A DNA stretch of 9,360 nt from DATGYC01 sp035298385 (GCA_035298385.1 DATGYC010000222.1:1-9360); one strand, 5' to 3'. Positions 1 to 5,896 are shown, numbered from the stretch's first letter. Made by a program: numbers and translations. The notes: a model not told the origin generated them from the letters alone.

Positions 1-394
1 GGGCGACCAGCACGAACCGCTGGCGGAGCGGCCCCTGACTGGGCAGGTAACCGACGATATTCTGCGAGGGCGCCCGCGGCAGGATCTGCCCGAGGTCCGG
101 CCAGAAGCCGAGGAGTTCACCCAAGAGCGGTAGCAGGGCGAAGGCGGCCAGGAGGAGCCCCAGCCACGGCCAACGCAGGGCGAGCAACAGACTGCCGGCG
201 ACGGTGCCCATCACGAGGGCTGGCCCCCAGTAGAGCGTGGCCTTGGGCGCCCAGAAGAGCTGCCGCTCGACCCGGCAGCCCATCCGGCTCAGCCAGCTGG
301 CGATGCGGTTCGCCGCCGCCCGCTCGCCCTTCGTCCCCGTCGTGCGCGGCCCACCGGCACAGAGATCGACCAAGTAGGACCAGGCCCGCTCCAT
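1..394 (-). CDS. M28-family membrane peptidase, N-terminal part (runs off the left edge)
   Basis: The frame stays open to the left edge, giving 131 residues. The start region (YLVDLCAGGPRTTGTKGE, then AAANRIASWL) resembles the N-terminal helix of M28 zinc aminopeptidases, where a G-x-R-x-x-G segment precedes the catalytic domain. Residues about 112-131 (NIVGYLP to RFVLVA) match the first strand of the fold, which in the family leads into the zinc-binding His-Tyr-Asp; that motif would lie just outside the window, so catalysis cannot be judged. Between them, residues about 57-74 and 78-95 form two hydrophobic segments, so the enzyme is probably membrane-anchored. Of two in-frame ATGs (400 and 394), the one at 394 is preferred because GGGAGGG lies six bases before it and directly abuts the ATG at 400. 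It is downstream of the yciI terminator, so it probably has its own promoter. The family call is moderately sure; the substrate is unknown. Confidence 0.68.
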   Translation of the reverse strand, partial: MERAWSYLVDLCAGGPRTTGTKGERAAANRIASWLSRMGCRVERQLFWAPKATLYWGPALVMGTVAGSLLLALRWPWLGLLLAAFALLPLLGELLGFWPDLGQILPRAPSQNIVGYLPSQGPLRQRFVLVA

Positions 395-423
395 CTGCAT
401 CCCTCCCGTAGCCCCGCAGGGGA

Positions 424-458
424 CTTTCCTACCTCTTTATGCAAGAGGGCGGGGAAAG
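424..458 (-). other. Interrupted inverted repeat in the M28 gene leader
   Basis: Two nested perfect arms, CTTTCC/GGAAAG (424-429 with 453-458) and CCTCTT/AAGAGG (432-437 with 443-448), enclose a five-base loop. On the minus strand the inner repeat contains GCATAAAG, a weak -10-like sequence, so this could be an operator over a promoter or a leader hairpin. A smaller CCCC/GGGG hairpin (412-422) follows it before the ribosome-binding site. The structure is seen directly; any function is guesswork. Confidence 0.3.
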
Positions 459-461
459 AGA

Positions 462-490
462 GCAGGGCGCCCTCGATGAGGGCGCCCTGC
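462..490 (-). terminator. Intrinsic terminator after the YciI-family gene
   Basis: A perfect 13-bp GC-rich stem (GCAGGGCGCCCTC and its complement) with a 3-base loop starts five bases past the stop codon at 495-497. On the minus strand it is followed by TCTCTTTCCCC, a modest T-rich tract. It separates this gene from the M28 gene. Confidence 0.82.
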
Positions 491-494
491 CGTC

Positions 495-749
495 CTATTC
501 GGCCTTCCACTCGTAGACCTTGAGCAGGTGCGTGCCCTGCTTGCTGATGGGGTCGTTTGCCGCGATCGCCTGGGCCTCCTCAAGCGACTCGGCCCGAATG
601 ATCACCGCACCGCCGGAGAGGTCGGCAAAACCGCCGGAGAGCTCGATCTTACCCGCTGCCCGAAGCTTGGCGAGGTACTCGAAGTGCGCGGGCAGCACCT
701 CGGCGTTATACTGGGCGGTCCGCTGGCTGTAGAAGAGGAAGCGCTTCAT
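495..749 (-). CDS. YciI-family protein (YCII domain)
   Basis: This 84-residue protein is a single YCII domain of normal length. It opens with a beta strand (MKRFLFYS), has the helix with the family's conserved His (H22 in LPAHFEYLAKLRAAGK), a GGF/SGG turn, a strand VIIRAES, and then the helix with the conserved Asp (D66 in AANDPISKQG). The fold is a ferredoxin-like alpha-beta barrel dimer. The His-Asp pair is proposed to be an active site, but the reaction is unknown for most members. It is soluble and cytosolic. The ATG at 749 is preceded by AAGGAG, but with an 11-base spacing. A seven-codon leader ORF with a better-spaced site overlaps the start by ATGA and may couple translation. Terminators on both sides suggest a single-gene unit; no clear promoter hexamers are visible in the 66 bases upstream. 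Confidence 0.8.
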   Translation of the reverse strand: MKRFLFYSQRTAQYNAEVLPAHFEYLAKLRAAGKIELSGGFADLSGGAVIIRAESLEEAQAIAANDPISKQGTHLLKVYEWKAE

Positions 750-769
750 GAACTAGGCCACTCCTTCAT
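746..769 (-). CDS. Possible seven-codon leader ORF overlapping the YciI-family start
   Basis: ATG at 769-767 opens MKEWPSS and ends with TGA at 748-746, which overlaps the downstream ATG at 749-747 in the ATGA arrangement. AGGAG (780-776) lies six bases before the leader ATG, a better spacing than the downstream gene's own AAGGAG, which lies inside the leader ORF. The geometry fits translational coupling. A reading frame this short can occur by chance, so this is a candidate only. Confidence 0.3.
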   Translation of the reverse strand: MKEWPSS

Positions 770-815
770 GCACGTCTCCTCTGTGGGACGCACGGCCCGG
801 CCCGAAAGATATGGG

Positions 816-847
816 ACGAGCCCCTGGCCTTGCCGCCAGGGGCTCGT
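816..847 (-). terminator. Intrinsic terminator after the I42-like inhibitor gene
   Basis: A perfect 13-bp stem (ACGAGCCCCTGGC and its complement) encloses a six-base loop, starting 15 bases after the stop of the gene ending at 863. The minus-strand tail is CCCATATCTTTC, not a strong T run, so termination may be incomplete and some transcripts may read into the YciI-family gene. Confidence 0.7.
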
Positions 848-862
848 TCTTGAAACGATTCG

Positions 863-1474
863 TTACTTGGTCGCCGTGAAGGCCACGACGACCTGGGAGA
901 CCGGCGCACCGCCGCTGGGCCCGATCAACTCCAGCCGGAAGGTGTTGGCGCCCGGCTCGGTAGCGGTGCAGAAGAAGACCTGGGTCCCCGGCGTGCCGAC
1001 CATGGAGGTCTGCGGGGAGTAGGTCTGGGTCGCGATCTGGAGCCCGGAACCGCTCTTGTCCTGGATCCGCCACGCGTACCCGGTCGAGCCCGAGTTCTCC
1101 GGCACGGCGATGCAGAGCGGGGTCTTGTCAACGCCGCCCACCGGCAGGGTGGCATGCACGAAGTAGGTCGTGGAGACCGGGTGGGCGATCATCGAGGCGC
1201 GGCCCTGCACGAGCGGTCCCATCGGCGTGATCGGCTGGACCATGTTGAACTCCTGGACCGCCGCCTGGGTGGTCAGGGAGAGCTTGTAGAGTGTGACGTG
1301 GTCGAAGGACGCAGTCGGGTTCGGGGCCGGGAAGGAGCCAGCGTTCTCCACGCGGATCCCAGGGGTCTCCTTCCACTGCCAGCTGTAGCTGCCTAACAGG
1401 CCAGCCTTCGGTTCTGGAACGGCCACCATGAGCTCAGACAAGCCAGCCGACGAGTACAGAATCACGTTCTCCAT
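863..1474 (-). CDS. Two-part protein: unknown N-terminal domain plus chagasin-like (I42) inhibitor domain
   Basis: The product has 203 residues. Residues about 115-203 resemble the chagasin/I42 family of cysteine-protease inhibitors, an immunoglobulin-like fold. ENSGSTGYAW (126-135) corresponds to the NPTTGY-W loop, MVGTPGTQVF (158-167) to the G-x-G-G loop, and LIGPSGGAPV (183-192) sits where the RPW/F loop occurs. The final strand is SQVVVAFTAT. Loop matches are partial: NSGSTGY for NPTTGY and no RPW, so inhibition of a papain-like enzyme is possible but unproven. Residues 1-110 match nothing I recognise; they are rich in Ser, Thr and Pro, with strand-like stretches. There is no signal peptide, unlike most exported I42 proteins. 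The ATG at 1474 follows GAGGAGG at seven bases. The gene stands alone between the ric terminator and its own terminator. Confidence 0.6.
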   Translation of the reverse strand: MENVILYSSAGLSELMVAVPEPKAGLLGSYSWQWKETPGIRVENAGSFPAPNPTASFDHVTLYKLSLTTQAAVQEFNMVQPITPMGPLVQGRASMIAHPVSTTYFVHATLPVGGVDKTPLCIAVPENSGSTGYAWRIQDKSGSGLQIATQTYSPQTSMVGTPGTQVFFCTATEPGANTFRLELIGPSGGAPVSQVVVAFTATK

Positions 1475-1529
1475 GAGTCATCCTCCTCGTTCGATAGACT
1501 CGGAGCCGGTCACCGCCTTCAATGTTCTA

Positions 1530-1585
1530 TTACGTGAATGGTTTTCCTGCACGATATATTAATATTTTTTGATTTGGCATACGAA
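1530..1585 (-). promoter_or_regulatory. AT-rich leader, probable promoter region of the I42-like gene
   Basis: Between the ric terminator and the inhibitor gene the base composition falls sharply. The minus strand carries a run of six A's, the perfect 10-base palindrome ATATTAATAT (1556-1565), and TAATAG further on. This is the expected place for the promoter, since ric upstream is terminated. No -35/-10 pair with correct spacing stands out, so the exact promoter is not assigned. Confidence 0.35.
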
Positions 1586-1586
1586 A

Positions 1587-1613
1587 GACCCGCAGACCAT
1601 TGGCCTGCGGGTC
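1587..1613 (-). terminator. Intrinsic terminator after ric
   Basis: A perfect 9-bp stem GACCCGCAG/CTGCGGGTC with a nine-base loop lies 13 bases after the ric stop at 1627. The minus strand continues as TTTCGTATG, a short T run. It closes the rimO-ric transcription unit. Confidence 0.75.
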
Positions 1614-1626
1614 AGACTGATGATGC

Positions 1627-2340
1627 TTACCGCTGTGCGTTCCGCACCCGGTTGAACAGGATGTTGTTCTCCAGGTGGACATGGTTGAACATGTCGTCCT
1701 CAAGCGCCGCCAGCTTCTCAAAGGTGAGCGTGTAGGTGCGGCAGGCATCCGCCGGCAGGGCGTAGCCATCCGTGATCTCACGCATCCGCTCCAGGAGCCG
1801 ACCAGCGTGATCATGCTCCGCCTCCAGGGCGTCCAGGATGGCGACGGCCTTGGCGCGGTCCGCCTCATCGCCCGACTCTGCCCAGGCCTGAATCGCCGGG
1901 AAGTCGGTGCCCTCCTCCTTGACCATGTGCTCCTCCATCTCCGCCTTCAGCTCATGGAAGAGCTTGGCCAGCTCGACCAGTTCGGCGTGGCGCGAGCCGT
2001 GCACGTTGGCGATCTTCGTGGTGAAGGCGCTCAGGGCCGGCAGCTCGCTGCGCAGGTAGTCATGGTGGACCCGCACGATCCGGGTGATCAGCTTCGGGAT
2101 CGGGGCGACGCGCCAGTCGGTGGTGGGCTTGGCGGTCCGGGTCTGCTCGGCAGCGTAGGCGGCCTCGAGTTCGGTCAGGAAGACCTGGACGTCGATGCCC
2201 TTCTGCGCCAGGGCCTGGTTCAGCGAGCGGCCACCGCCGCAGCAGAAGTCAACGGCATACTTCTTAAAGAGATTGCTAGCACCCTGGAACTCAGCAACGA
2301 TCTCACCAATAGACTGCTCAGGCGTAAACTGGTTAGACAT
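1627..2340 (-). CDS. ric: Iron-sulfur cluster repair di-iron protein RIC (ScdA/YtfE)
   Basis: RIC proteins restore Fe-S clusters damaged by nitric oxide or oxidants, using a non-haem di-iron centre in a hemerythrin-like four-helix bundle; they are cytosolic. The 237 residues match the family's 220-245. An N-terminal ScdA_N/DUF542 domain (about 5-60) holds the Cys-Cys pair in DFCCGGGRSL (C33, C34). The bundle (about 80-235) shows the expected iron ligands: HHDYLR (H92/H93), HMVKEE (H138 with E142), EHDHAG (H176/H178), and HVHLENN (H220 with E224), with the same His-x3-Glu spacing as E. coli YtfE. ATG at 2340 has GGAGG eight bases upstream. That Shine-Dalgarno is the 3' arm of a 16-bp hairpin (2349-2390), and a CRP/FNR-like motif lies just beyond it. 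rimO ends 70 bases upstream without a terminator, so ric may be cotranscribed, transcribed from its own promoter, or both. Confidence 0.94.
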   Translation of the reverse strand: MSNQFTPEQSIGEIVAEFQGASNLFKKYAVDFCCGGGRSLNQALAQKGIDVQVFLTELEAAYAAEQTRTAKPTTDWRVAPIPKLITRIVRVHHDYLRSELPALSAFTTKIANVHGSRHAELVELAKLFHELKAEMEEHMVKEEGTDFPAIQAWAESGDEADRAKAVAILDALEAEHDHAGRLLERMREITDGYALPADACRTYTLTFEKLAALEDDMFNHVHLENNILFNRVRNAQR

Positions 2341-2348
2341 AGTAACGC

Positions 2349-2390
2349 CCTCCTCTCATCACCTAGTTTAGCCCAGGTGATGAAAGGAGG
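2349..2390 (-). promoter_or_regulatory. Hairpin sequestering the ric ribosome-binding site
   Basis: On the minus strand CCTCCTTTCATCACCT (2390-2375) is complementary to AGGTGATGAGAGGAGG (2364-2349), with a ten-base loop. All 16 positions pair in minus-strand RNA, one as U-G. In plus-strand RNA that position would be a C-A mismatch, so the structure suits a ric transcript. The 3' arm contains the ric Shine-Dalgarno GAGGAGG, eight bases before ATG, and the 5' CCTCC acts as an anti-Shine-Dalgarno. No T run follows, so it is not a terminator. It could block translation until unfolded, or as DNA be a dimeric regulator's operator. Confidence 0.65.
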
Positions 2391-2392
2391 AC

Positions 2393-2408
2393 AGTGACAA
2401 ATCTCACG
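2393..2408. promoter_or_regulatory. CRP/FNR-family-like operator upstream of ric
   Basis: AGTGACAAATCTCACG contains GTGA-N6-TCAC, the symmetrical core of the CRP-type site; Bacillus Fnr uses a similar TGTGA-N6-TCACA. It lies in the rimO-ric gap, three bases from the ric hairpin and next to the rimO stop. A related motif sits upstream of rimO at 3997-4012. RIC genes are often controlled by CRP/FNR-family sensors, which makes it credible, but no ric promoter is mapped here. Confidence 0.42.
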
Positions 2409-2410
2409 CG

Positions 2411-3862
2411 TTATTGATGCGCCTTGCTGGTCACGGTGATCATCGGCAGGAACATGTCGTCCTCGGGCTCGGCCTGGGCGCCCTCGGCCCGGCCGACTAG
2501 GTCATAGCCCTGCACGCCGGTGATCTCGACCTGAACCATCTCGCCCGGGGTGTACTCGACACCAGCCGGCGCCTGGAAGAGGACCACGCCATCGATGCCC
2601 GGGGACTGGCGGTAGCAACGCCCGACGAACCAGCCGCGCTTCGGTGAACGGCCCTCGACGAGGACCTCGGTCGTCACGCCGATCATCAGGTTGTTACGAC
2701 GGGCGGCGATCTCGGCCTGTAGGGCCATCGCCCGGTCACGGCGCTCAGTGCGGATCTCCTCCGGTACCTGCTCCATCTGGCCCGAGGGGGTATCCTCCTC
2801 GACCGAGTAAGCGAAGACGCCGACATGGTCGAACTCGCAGGCGTCCAGGAAGGAGAGCAACTCCTGGAAATCCTCCTCCGTCTCGCCCGGATGCCCAGCG
2901 ATGAAGGTCGAACGCAGGCAGATCCCCGGTACGCGCTCGCGCAGCTTCTTGATCAGCTTCAGGTAACCATCCCGATTGGCGGGGCGGTTCATCAGTCGCA
3001 GCATCTTGTTCGAGCCGTGCTGCAGGGGCATGTCGAGGTAGGGCAGGACCTTCGGCTCGGTCGCCAGGACCTCGATCAGGGCATCATTGATCCGAGTCGG
3101 GTAGGAGTAGTGGATGCGGACCCACTGAATCCCCTCGATCTTCGCCAGCTCCTTGAGCAGATCGGCGAAGCGGGTCTTGCCGTAGAGGTCCATGCCGTAG
3201 TAGGTCGTATCCTGGGAGATGACGACGAGCTCCTTGACGCCCGCCTCGGCGAGGCGCTGGGCCTCATTGACGATCGACTCGATCGGGCGGGAGCGGTGCT
3301 TGCCACGCATCAACGGGATCGAGCAGAAGGAGCACGCGCAGTTGCAGCCCTCGGCGATCTTGATGTAGGCGGAGTAGCCCGGGGTGGCGAGGACACGGTC
3401 ATAGTTCCAGTCCAAAATCGCATCCGGATCCGAGATCTGGCTTACCTTCTGGCCGGCCAGCACGCCAGCGACGACCTCGCCGACCTTCGGGTAGTCGGCG
3501 GTACCGATCAGGGCGTCGATCTCCGGGATCTCCAGGGCGAGCTCCTCGCCGTAGCGCGGGACCATGCAGCCCGCGACGACGAGCGCCTGGCACTTGCCGG
3601 TCACCTTCTCCTGCGCCGCCTCCAGGATCGCATCGATCGACTCCTGCTTCGCCTCGGCGATGAAGCCGCAGGTGTTGACGACAAGGACATCGGCCTCGGA
3701 CTGCTGGTTGGTGATCTGGTAGCCGGTCCCCTTCAGCAGGCCGATCATGACCTCCGAGTCAGCCAGGTTCTTGGAGCAACCTAGGGAGATGAATCCGACC
3801 TTGACCTCGCGGCCTGCCACCTGGGCGCCGGGGAGAAGCTCTGTCGGGCGCTCGTTCATCAT
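2411..3862 (-). CDS. rimO: Ribosomal protein S12 (aspartate) methylthiotransferase RimO
   Basis: This radical SAM enzyme adds a methylthio group to a conserved Asp of ribosomal protein S12, using two 4Fe-4S clusters in the cytosol. Counting from the ATG at 3862 (483 residues): the UPF0004 domain has the three ligands C29 (SLGCSKN), C65 (NTCGF) and C99 (AGCM). The radical SAM domain has C173, C177 and C180 in EGCNCACSFCSIP, and the TRAM domain spans about 390-460. SLGCSKNxxDSE and the S12-type layout favour RimO over the tRNA enzyme MiaB. The frame also opens at TTG 3880, but that TTG is part of the Shine-Dalgarno TTGGAGG, so the start is ATG 3862 (or 3859), 11-14 bases downstream. Even so, about 20 extra residues precede the usual start near VKVGFISLGC, and a 20-residue acidic to hydrophobic tail follows TRAM. 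A sigma-A-type promoter lies at 3937-3965. Confidence 0.96.
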   Translation of the reverse strand: MMNERPTELLPGAQVAGREVKVGFISLGCSKNLADSEVMIGLLKGTGYQITNQQSEADVLVVNTCGFIAEAKQESIDAILEAAQEKVTGKCQALVVAGCMVPRYGEELALEIPEIDALIGTADYPKVGEVVAGVLAGQKVSQISDPDAILDWNYDRVLATPGYSAYIKIAEGCNCACSFCSIPLMRGKHRSRPIESIVNEAQRLAEAGVKELVVISQDTTYYGMDLYGKTRFADLLKELAKIEGIQWVRIHYSYPTRINDALIEVLATEPKVLPYLDMPLQHGSNKMLRLMNRPANRDGYLKLIKKLRERVPGICLRSTFIAGHPGETEEDFQELLSFLDACEFDHVGVFAYSVEEDTPSGQMEQVPEEIRTERRDRAMALQAEIAARRNNLMIGVTTEVLVEGRSPKRGWFVGRCYRQSPGIDGVVLFQAPAGVEYTPGEMVQVEITGVQGYDLVGRAEGAQAEPEDDMFLPMITVTSKAHQ

Positions 3863-3936
3863 AGCGTTTACAGCCTCCAATAAGAGCGACGGCGGCCTAG
3901 GGGCCGCGCGGTGTTTACGTACGCAATAACCCTCTT

Positions 3937-3965
3937 ATTGTAGCGGAGAGTGCGTAGGTTGTCCA
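3937..3965 (-). promoter_or_regulatory. Sigma-A/sigma-70-type promoter of rimO
   Basis: On the minus strand TGGACA (3965-3960) and TACAAT (3942-3937) each match the consensus hexamer at five of six positions and are spaced by exactly 17 bases. The predicted transcript starts near 3930, giving a leader of about 68 bases. The leader includes a small GCGGCC/GGCCGC hairpin (3892-3907) before the GGAGG at 3878-3874. Confidence 0.72.
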
Positions 3966-3996
3966 CATAGGGCTCAGCACAGCACGGAGACCAGGC

Positions 3997-4012
3997 TGTG
4001 ACAAAGGTCATC
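3997..4012. promoter_or_regulatory. CRP/FNR-family-like operator between rimO and the receiver gene
   Basis: TGTGACAAAGGTCATC matches TGTGA-N6-TCACA at eight of ten fixed positions. Its centre is about 74 bases upstream of the predicted rimO start, close to where activating sites of this family usually sit, and about 96 bases before the receiver ATG, so it could serve either gene. It shares GTGACAAA-N2-TCA, in the same orientation, with the site upstream of ric. The rest of the 3863-4100 gap shows no convincing plus-strand promoter. Confidence 0.38.
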
Positions 4013-4100
4013 TACCTATTCAGCAGGAATCCATACGATCACAGTAGAAGTACGTAAGGTGAAGACCCTAGAGATGGGTCCAAGACCGGAGGGAGCAGTC

Positions 4101-4481
4101 ATGATCCCCAAGCGCATCCTCTTGATCGAAGATGATCCCGACATCCAACGGCTGCTCGGGCTGACCCTACAACTAACAGCGGGCGCCGAGGTCCAATCGG
4201 CCACGGAGGGCCAGGATGGCATCACCCTGGCGGTGGACTGGCAGCCCGAGTTGATTCTGCTTGATCGCATGCTCCCGGACATGGAGGGCACGGCGGTGCT
4301 GCAGGCCCTCAAGGCCAACCCTGCGACCTCTACCATCCCGGTGATCTTCCTCTCGGCCCGCGCCGGTGAGGCTGAGATTATCGCCGCTATCAGCAAGGGC
4401 GCCGTCGGCTACATCGTCAAGCCCTTCGACCCGATGGGCCTAGCGGGCGAGATCGCTCGTATTCTGGAGGGCGCTAGATGA
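4101..4481 (+). CDS. Single-domain response regulator (receiver only)
   Basis: This 126-residue protein is one CheY-like receiver domain without an output domain. It has the acidic pocket (E10, D11, D12 in LIEDDPD), phosphoacceptor D55 (LILLDRMLP), the switch residue S85 (FLSARAG) and K107 (VKPFDP). It is therefore fully equipped to accept phosphate and pass it on or act by protein contact, rather than bind DNA. The frame also opens at GTG 4059 and ATG 4074, but ATG 4101 has GGAGG at eight bases and gives the normal receiver start (IPKRILLIEDD). Its TGA overlaps the ATG of the histidine kinase by ATGA, so the two are translationally coupled and the kinase is the obvious phosphodonor. The Hpt protein encoded on the opposite strand could be the next partner. 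Confidence 0.92.
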   Translation: MIPKRILLIEDDPDIQRLLGLTLQLTAGAEVQSATEGQDGITLAVDWQPELILLDRMLPDMEGTAVLQALKANPATSTIPVIFLSARAGEAEIIAAISKGAVGYIVKPFDPMGLAGEIARILEGAR

Positions 4482-5896
4482 ATCAAGTCGAAATTATGCG
4501 GGCAGTCTGGGAGGTCACGGCCGATGGGCTCGTGATCAGTGGCCCAGACACGGTGATCCGCGAGGTCAACCCAGCCTACTGCGCCATGACTGGCTACACT
4601 GAGGCCGAACTGGTGGGCAAGAAGACGAATATCATCGCCTCCGGCATCACCCCGCGGGCGGTCTATAACGAGATGTGGGAGCAGCTCCGGACGACAGGAC
4701 GCTGGAGCGGGGAACTGATCAACCGGCGGCCCGACGGCAAGCTCTGGATCTCGGCGATCTCGATCTGCGCCATCCTCTGGCCGAACGGCGATGTGGCGGC
4801 CTACGTCGGCATCGCGCGGGACCTGACGGAGGACCGGCGGCTGCGCGAGGCGCTCCAAGAGCAGTCCTCCCGCCTCGAGGCGATCCTGGAAGCGATCACG
4901 ATGGGGATCCTTCTCTTTGACAAGTCAGGGCGTTGTGCCAAGGCGAATCACGCGGCACTGCGCATCCTAGAACGGAGCGAGGCCGAACTGATCGGCGCCA
5001 GCCAGCCTGAGCTGACCGAGCTCTTTGGCGCTCACTTCGTTGAGCCGGATCCGCTTAGCGTCAGCGAGGCGGATCGCATCCTGTCGACCCAGAGCGAGCC
5101 GGTGCGCTTCTACCGGGCGAGCTGGGAGCCGGTCACCACGGCTGACGGGGCTGAACTCGGCCAGATCCTCGTCCTCAACGACATCACGCGTGAGACCGAG
5201 CTGGACCGGATGAAGGAAGAGTTCATCGCCACGGTCTCGCACGAGTTGCGCACGCCCCTGACGGCGATGAAGGGCTCGCTGGGCCTCCTCGCTGGTGGGG
5301 TCCTGGGGGCGATGGCGCCCATGCAGTCCGAGCTGGTCCAGATCGCCCTGCAGAACACGGACCGGCTGATCCGCCAGGTCTCGGAGATCCTCTCCCTTTC
5401 CAAGCTGGAGTCGGGGAAGGTCCAGATGAGGCTGGCGCCGGTCGACCTAAACCGCCTGGCGGGGGATGTCCTTGCGGAGTTGAGCACGGTGCCCAGCGGG
5501 CGCCAGATCACGGTCACGACCGAACTGACCGCCGACCTACCGCCGGTTGCCGCGGACGGCGAGCAGCTTCGCCAGGTCTTGGTCAACCTGCTGGGGAACG
5601 CCTACAAGTTCACCCCGGAGGGTGGCCGGGTCCACCTGCAGACGGTTGCGACCGAGACGGAGGTGCAGGTGATCGTCAGCGACAGCGGCCCCGGCATCGC
5701 GGCGGACCAACTGGAGCGGATCTTCGAGCGCTTCACCCGGGCGCCCGGTGAGGCGAGCCGCAGAGCGAGCGGCACAGGTCTGGGGCTTGCGATCGCCCGG
5801 AACATTGTGGAGCAGCACGGCGGGCGGATCTGGGCCGAGTCGGCGCCCGGTCAAGGCGCGACCTTCACCGTGGCGCTGCCCAGGGTCACGGCATAA
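4478..5896 (+). CDS. Soluble PAS-PAS sensor histidine kinase
   Basis: The 472 residues hold PAS1 (about 8-116, with NPAYCAMTGYTEAELVGK and a PAC end GIARDLTEDR), PAS2 (about 132-238, ending LVLNDITRETE), a HisKA dimerisation domain with H255 (ATVSHELRTPLTAMKG), and a HATPase domain. The latter has the N box LVNLLGNAYKF (N370, N374), DSGPGI (402-407), IFERF (415-419) and GTGLGLAIA (432-440). All catalytic motifs are intact. There is no signal peptide or membrane segment, so it senses a cytosolic or membrane-proximal cue; PAS cysteines C35 and C97 are visible but no cofactor motif is clear. GGAGG lies seven bases before the ATG, inside the receiver gene. The kinase lacks its own receiver; the partner is the upstream lone receiver, and a terminator follows. 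Confidence 0.95.
   Translation: MNQVEIMRAVWEVTADGLVISGPDTVIREVNPAYCAMTGYTEAELVGKKTNIIASGITPRAVYNEMWEQLRTTGRWSGELINRRPDGKLWISAISICAILWPNGDVAAYVGIARDLTEDRRLREALQEQSSRLEAILEAITMGILLFDKSGRCAKANHAALRILERSEAELIGASQPELTELFGAHFVEPDPLSVSEADRILSTQSEPVRFYRASWEPVTTADGAELGQILVLNDITRETELDRMKEEFIATVSHELRTPLTAMKGSLGLLAGGVLGAMAPMQSELVQIALQNTDRLIRQVSEILSLSKLESGKVQMRLAPVDLNRLAGDVLAELSTVPSGRQITVTTELTADLPPVAADGEQLRQVLVNLLGNAYKFTPEGGRVHLQTVATETEVQVIVSDSGPGIAADQLERIFERFTRAPGEASRRASGTGLGLAIARNIVEQHGGRIWAESAPGQGATFTVALPRVTA

Noticed and set aside
420..429. GGGACTTTCC, identical to a eukaryotic NF-kB site
   Set aside because: Chance match in a bacterial leader; it has no meaning here.
2349..2390. The rimO-ric hairpin as a rimO terminator
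   Set aside because: The minus strand continues as GCGTTACTATG, with no T run, and the 3' arm is the ric ribosome-binding site.
1675..2397. 240-codon plus-strand open frame opposite ric
   Set aside because: It is the antisense shadow of ric, kept open by GC-rich codon bias; it has no family motifs and ric is certain on the other strand.
2825..3784. 319-codon plus-strand open frame opposite rimO
   Set aside because: Antisense shadow of a certain rimO; its Leu/Asp/Arg-rich, low-complexity composition is typical of a GC-rich complement.
3863..3880. TTG start for rimO at 3880
   Set aside because: TTGGAGG is itself the Shine-Dalgarno for the ATGs at 3862/3859, so it cannot also be the start.
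4059..4100. GTG 4059 or ATG 4074 start for the receiver gene
   Set aside because: Neither has a well-placed ribosome-binding site, while ATG 4101 has GGAGG at eight bases and gives the normal domain start.
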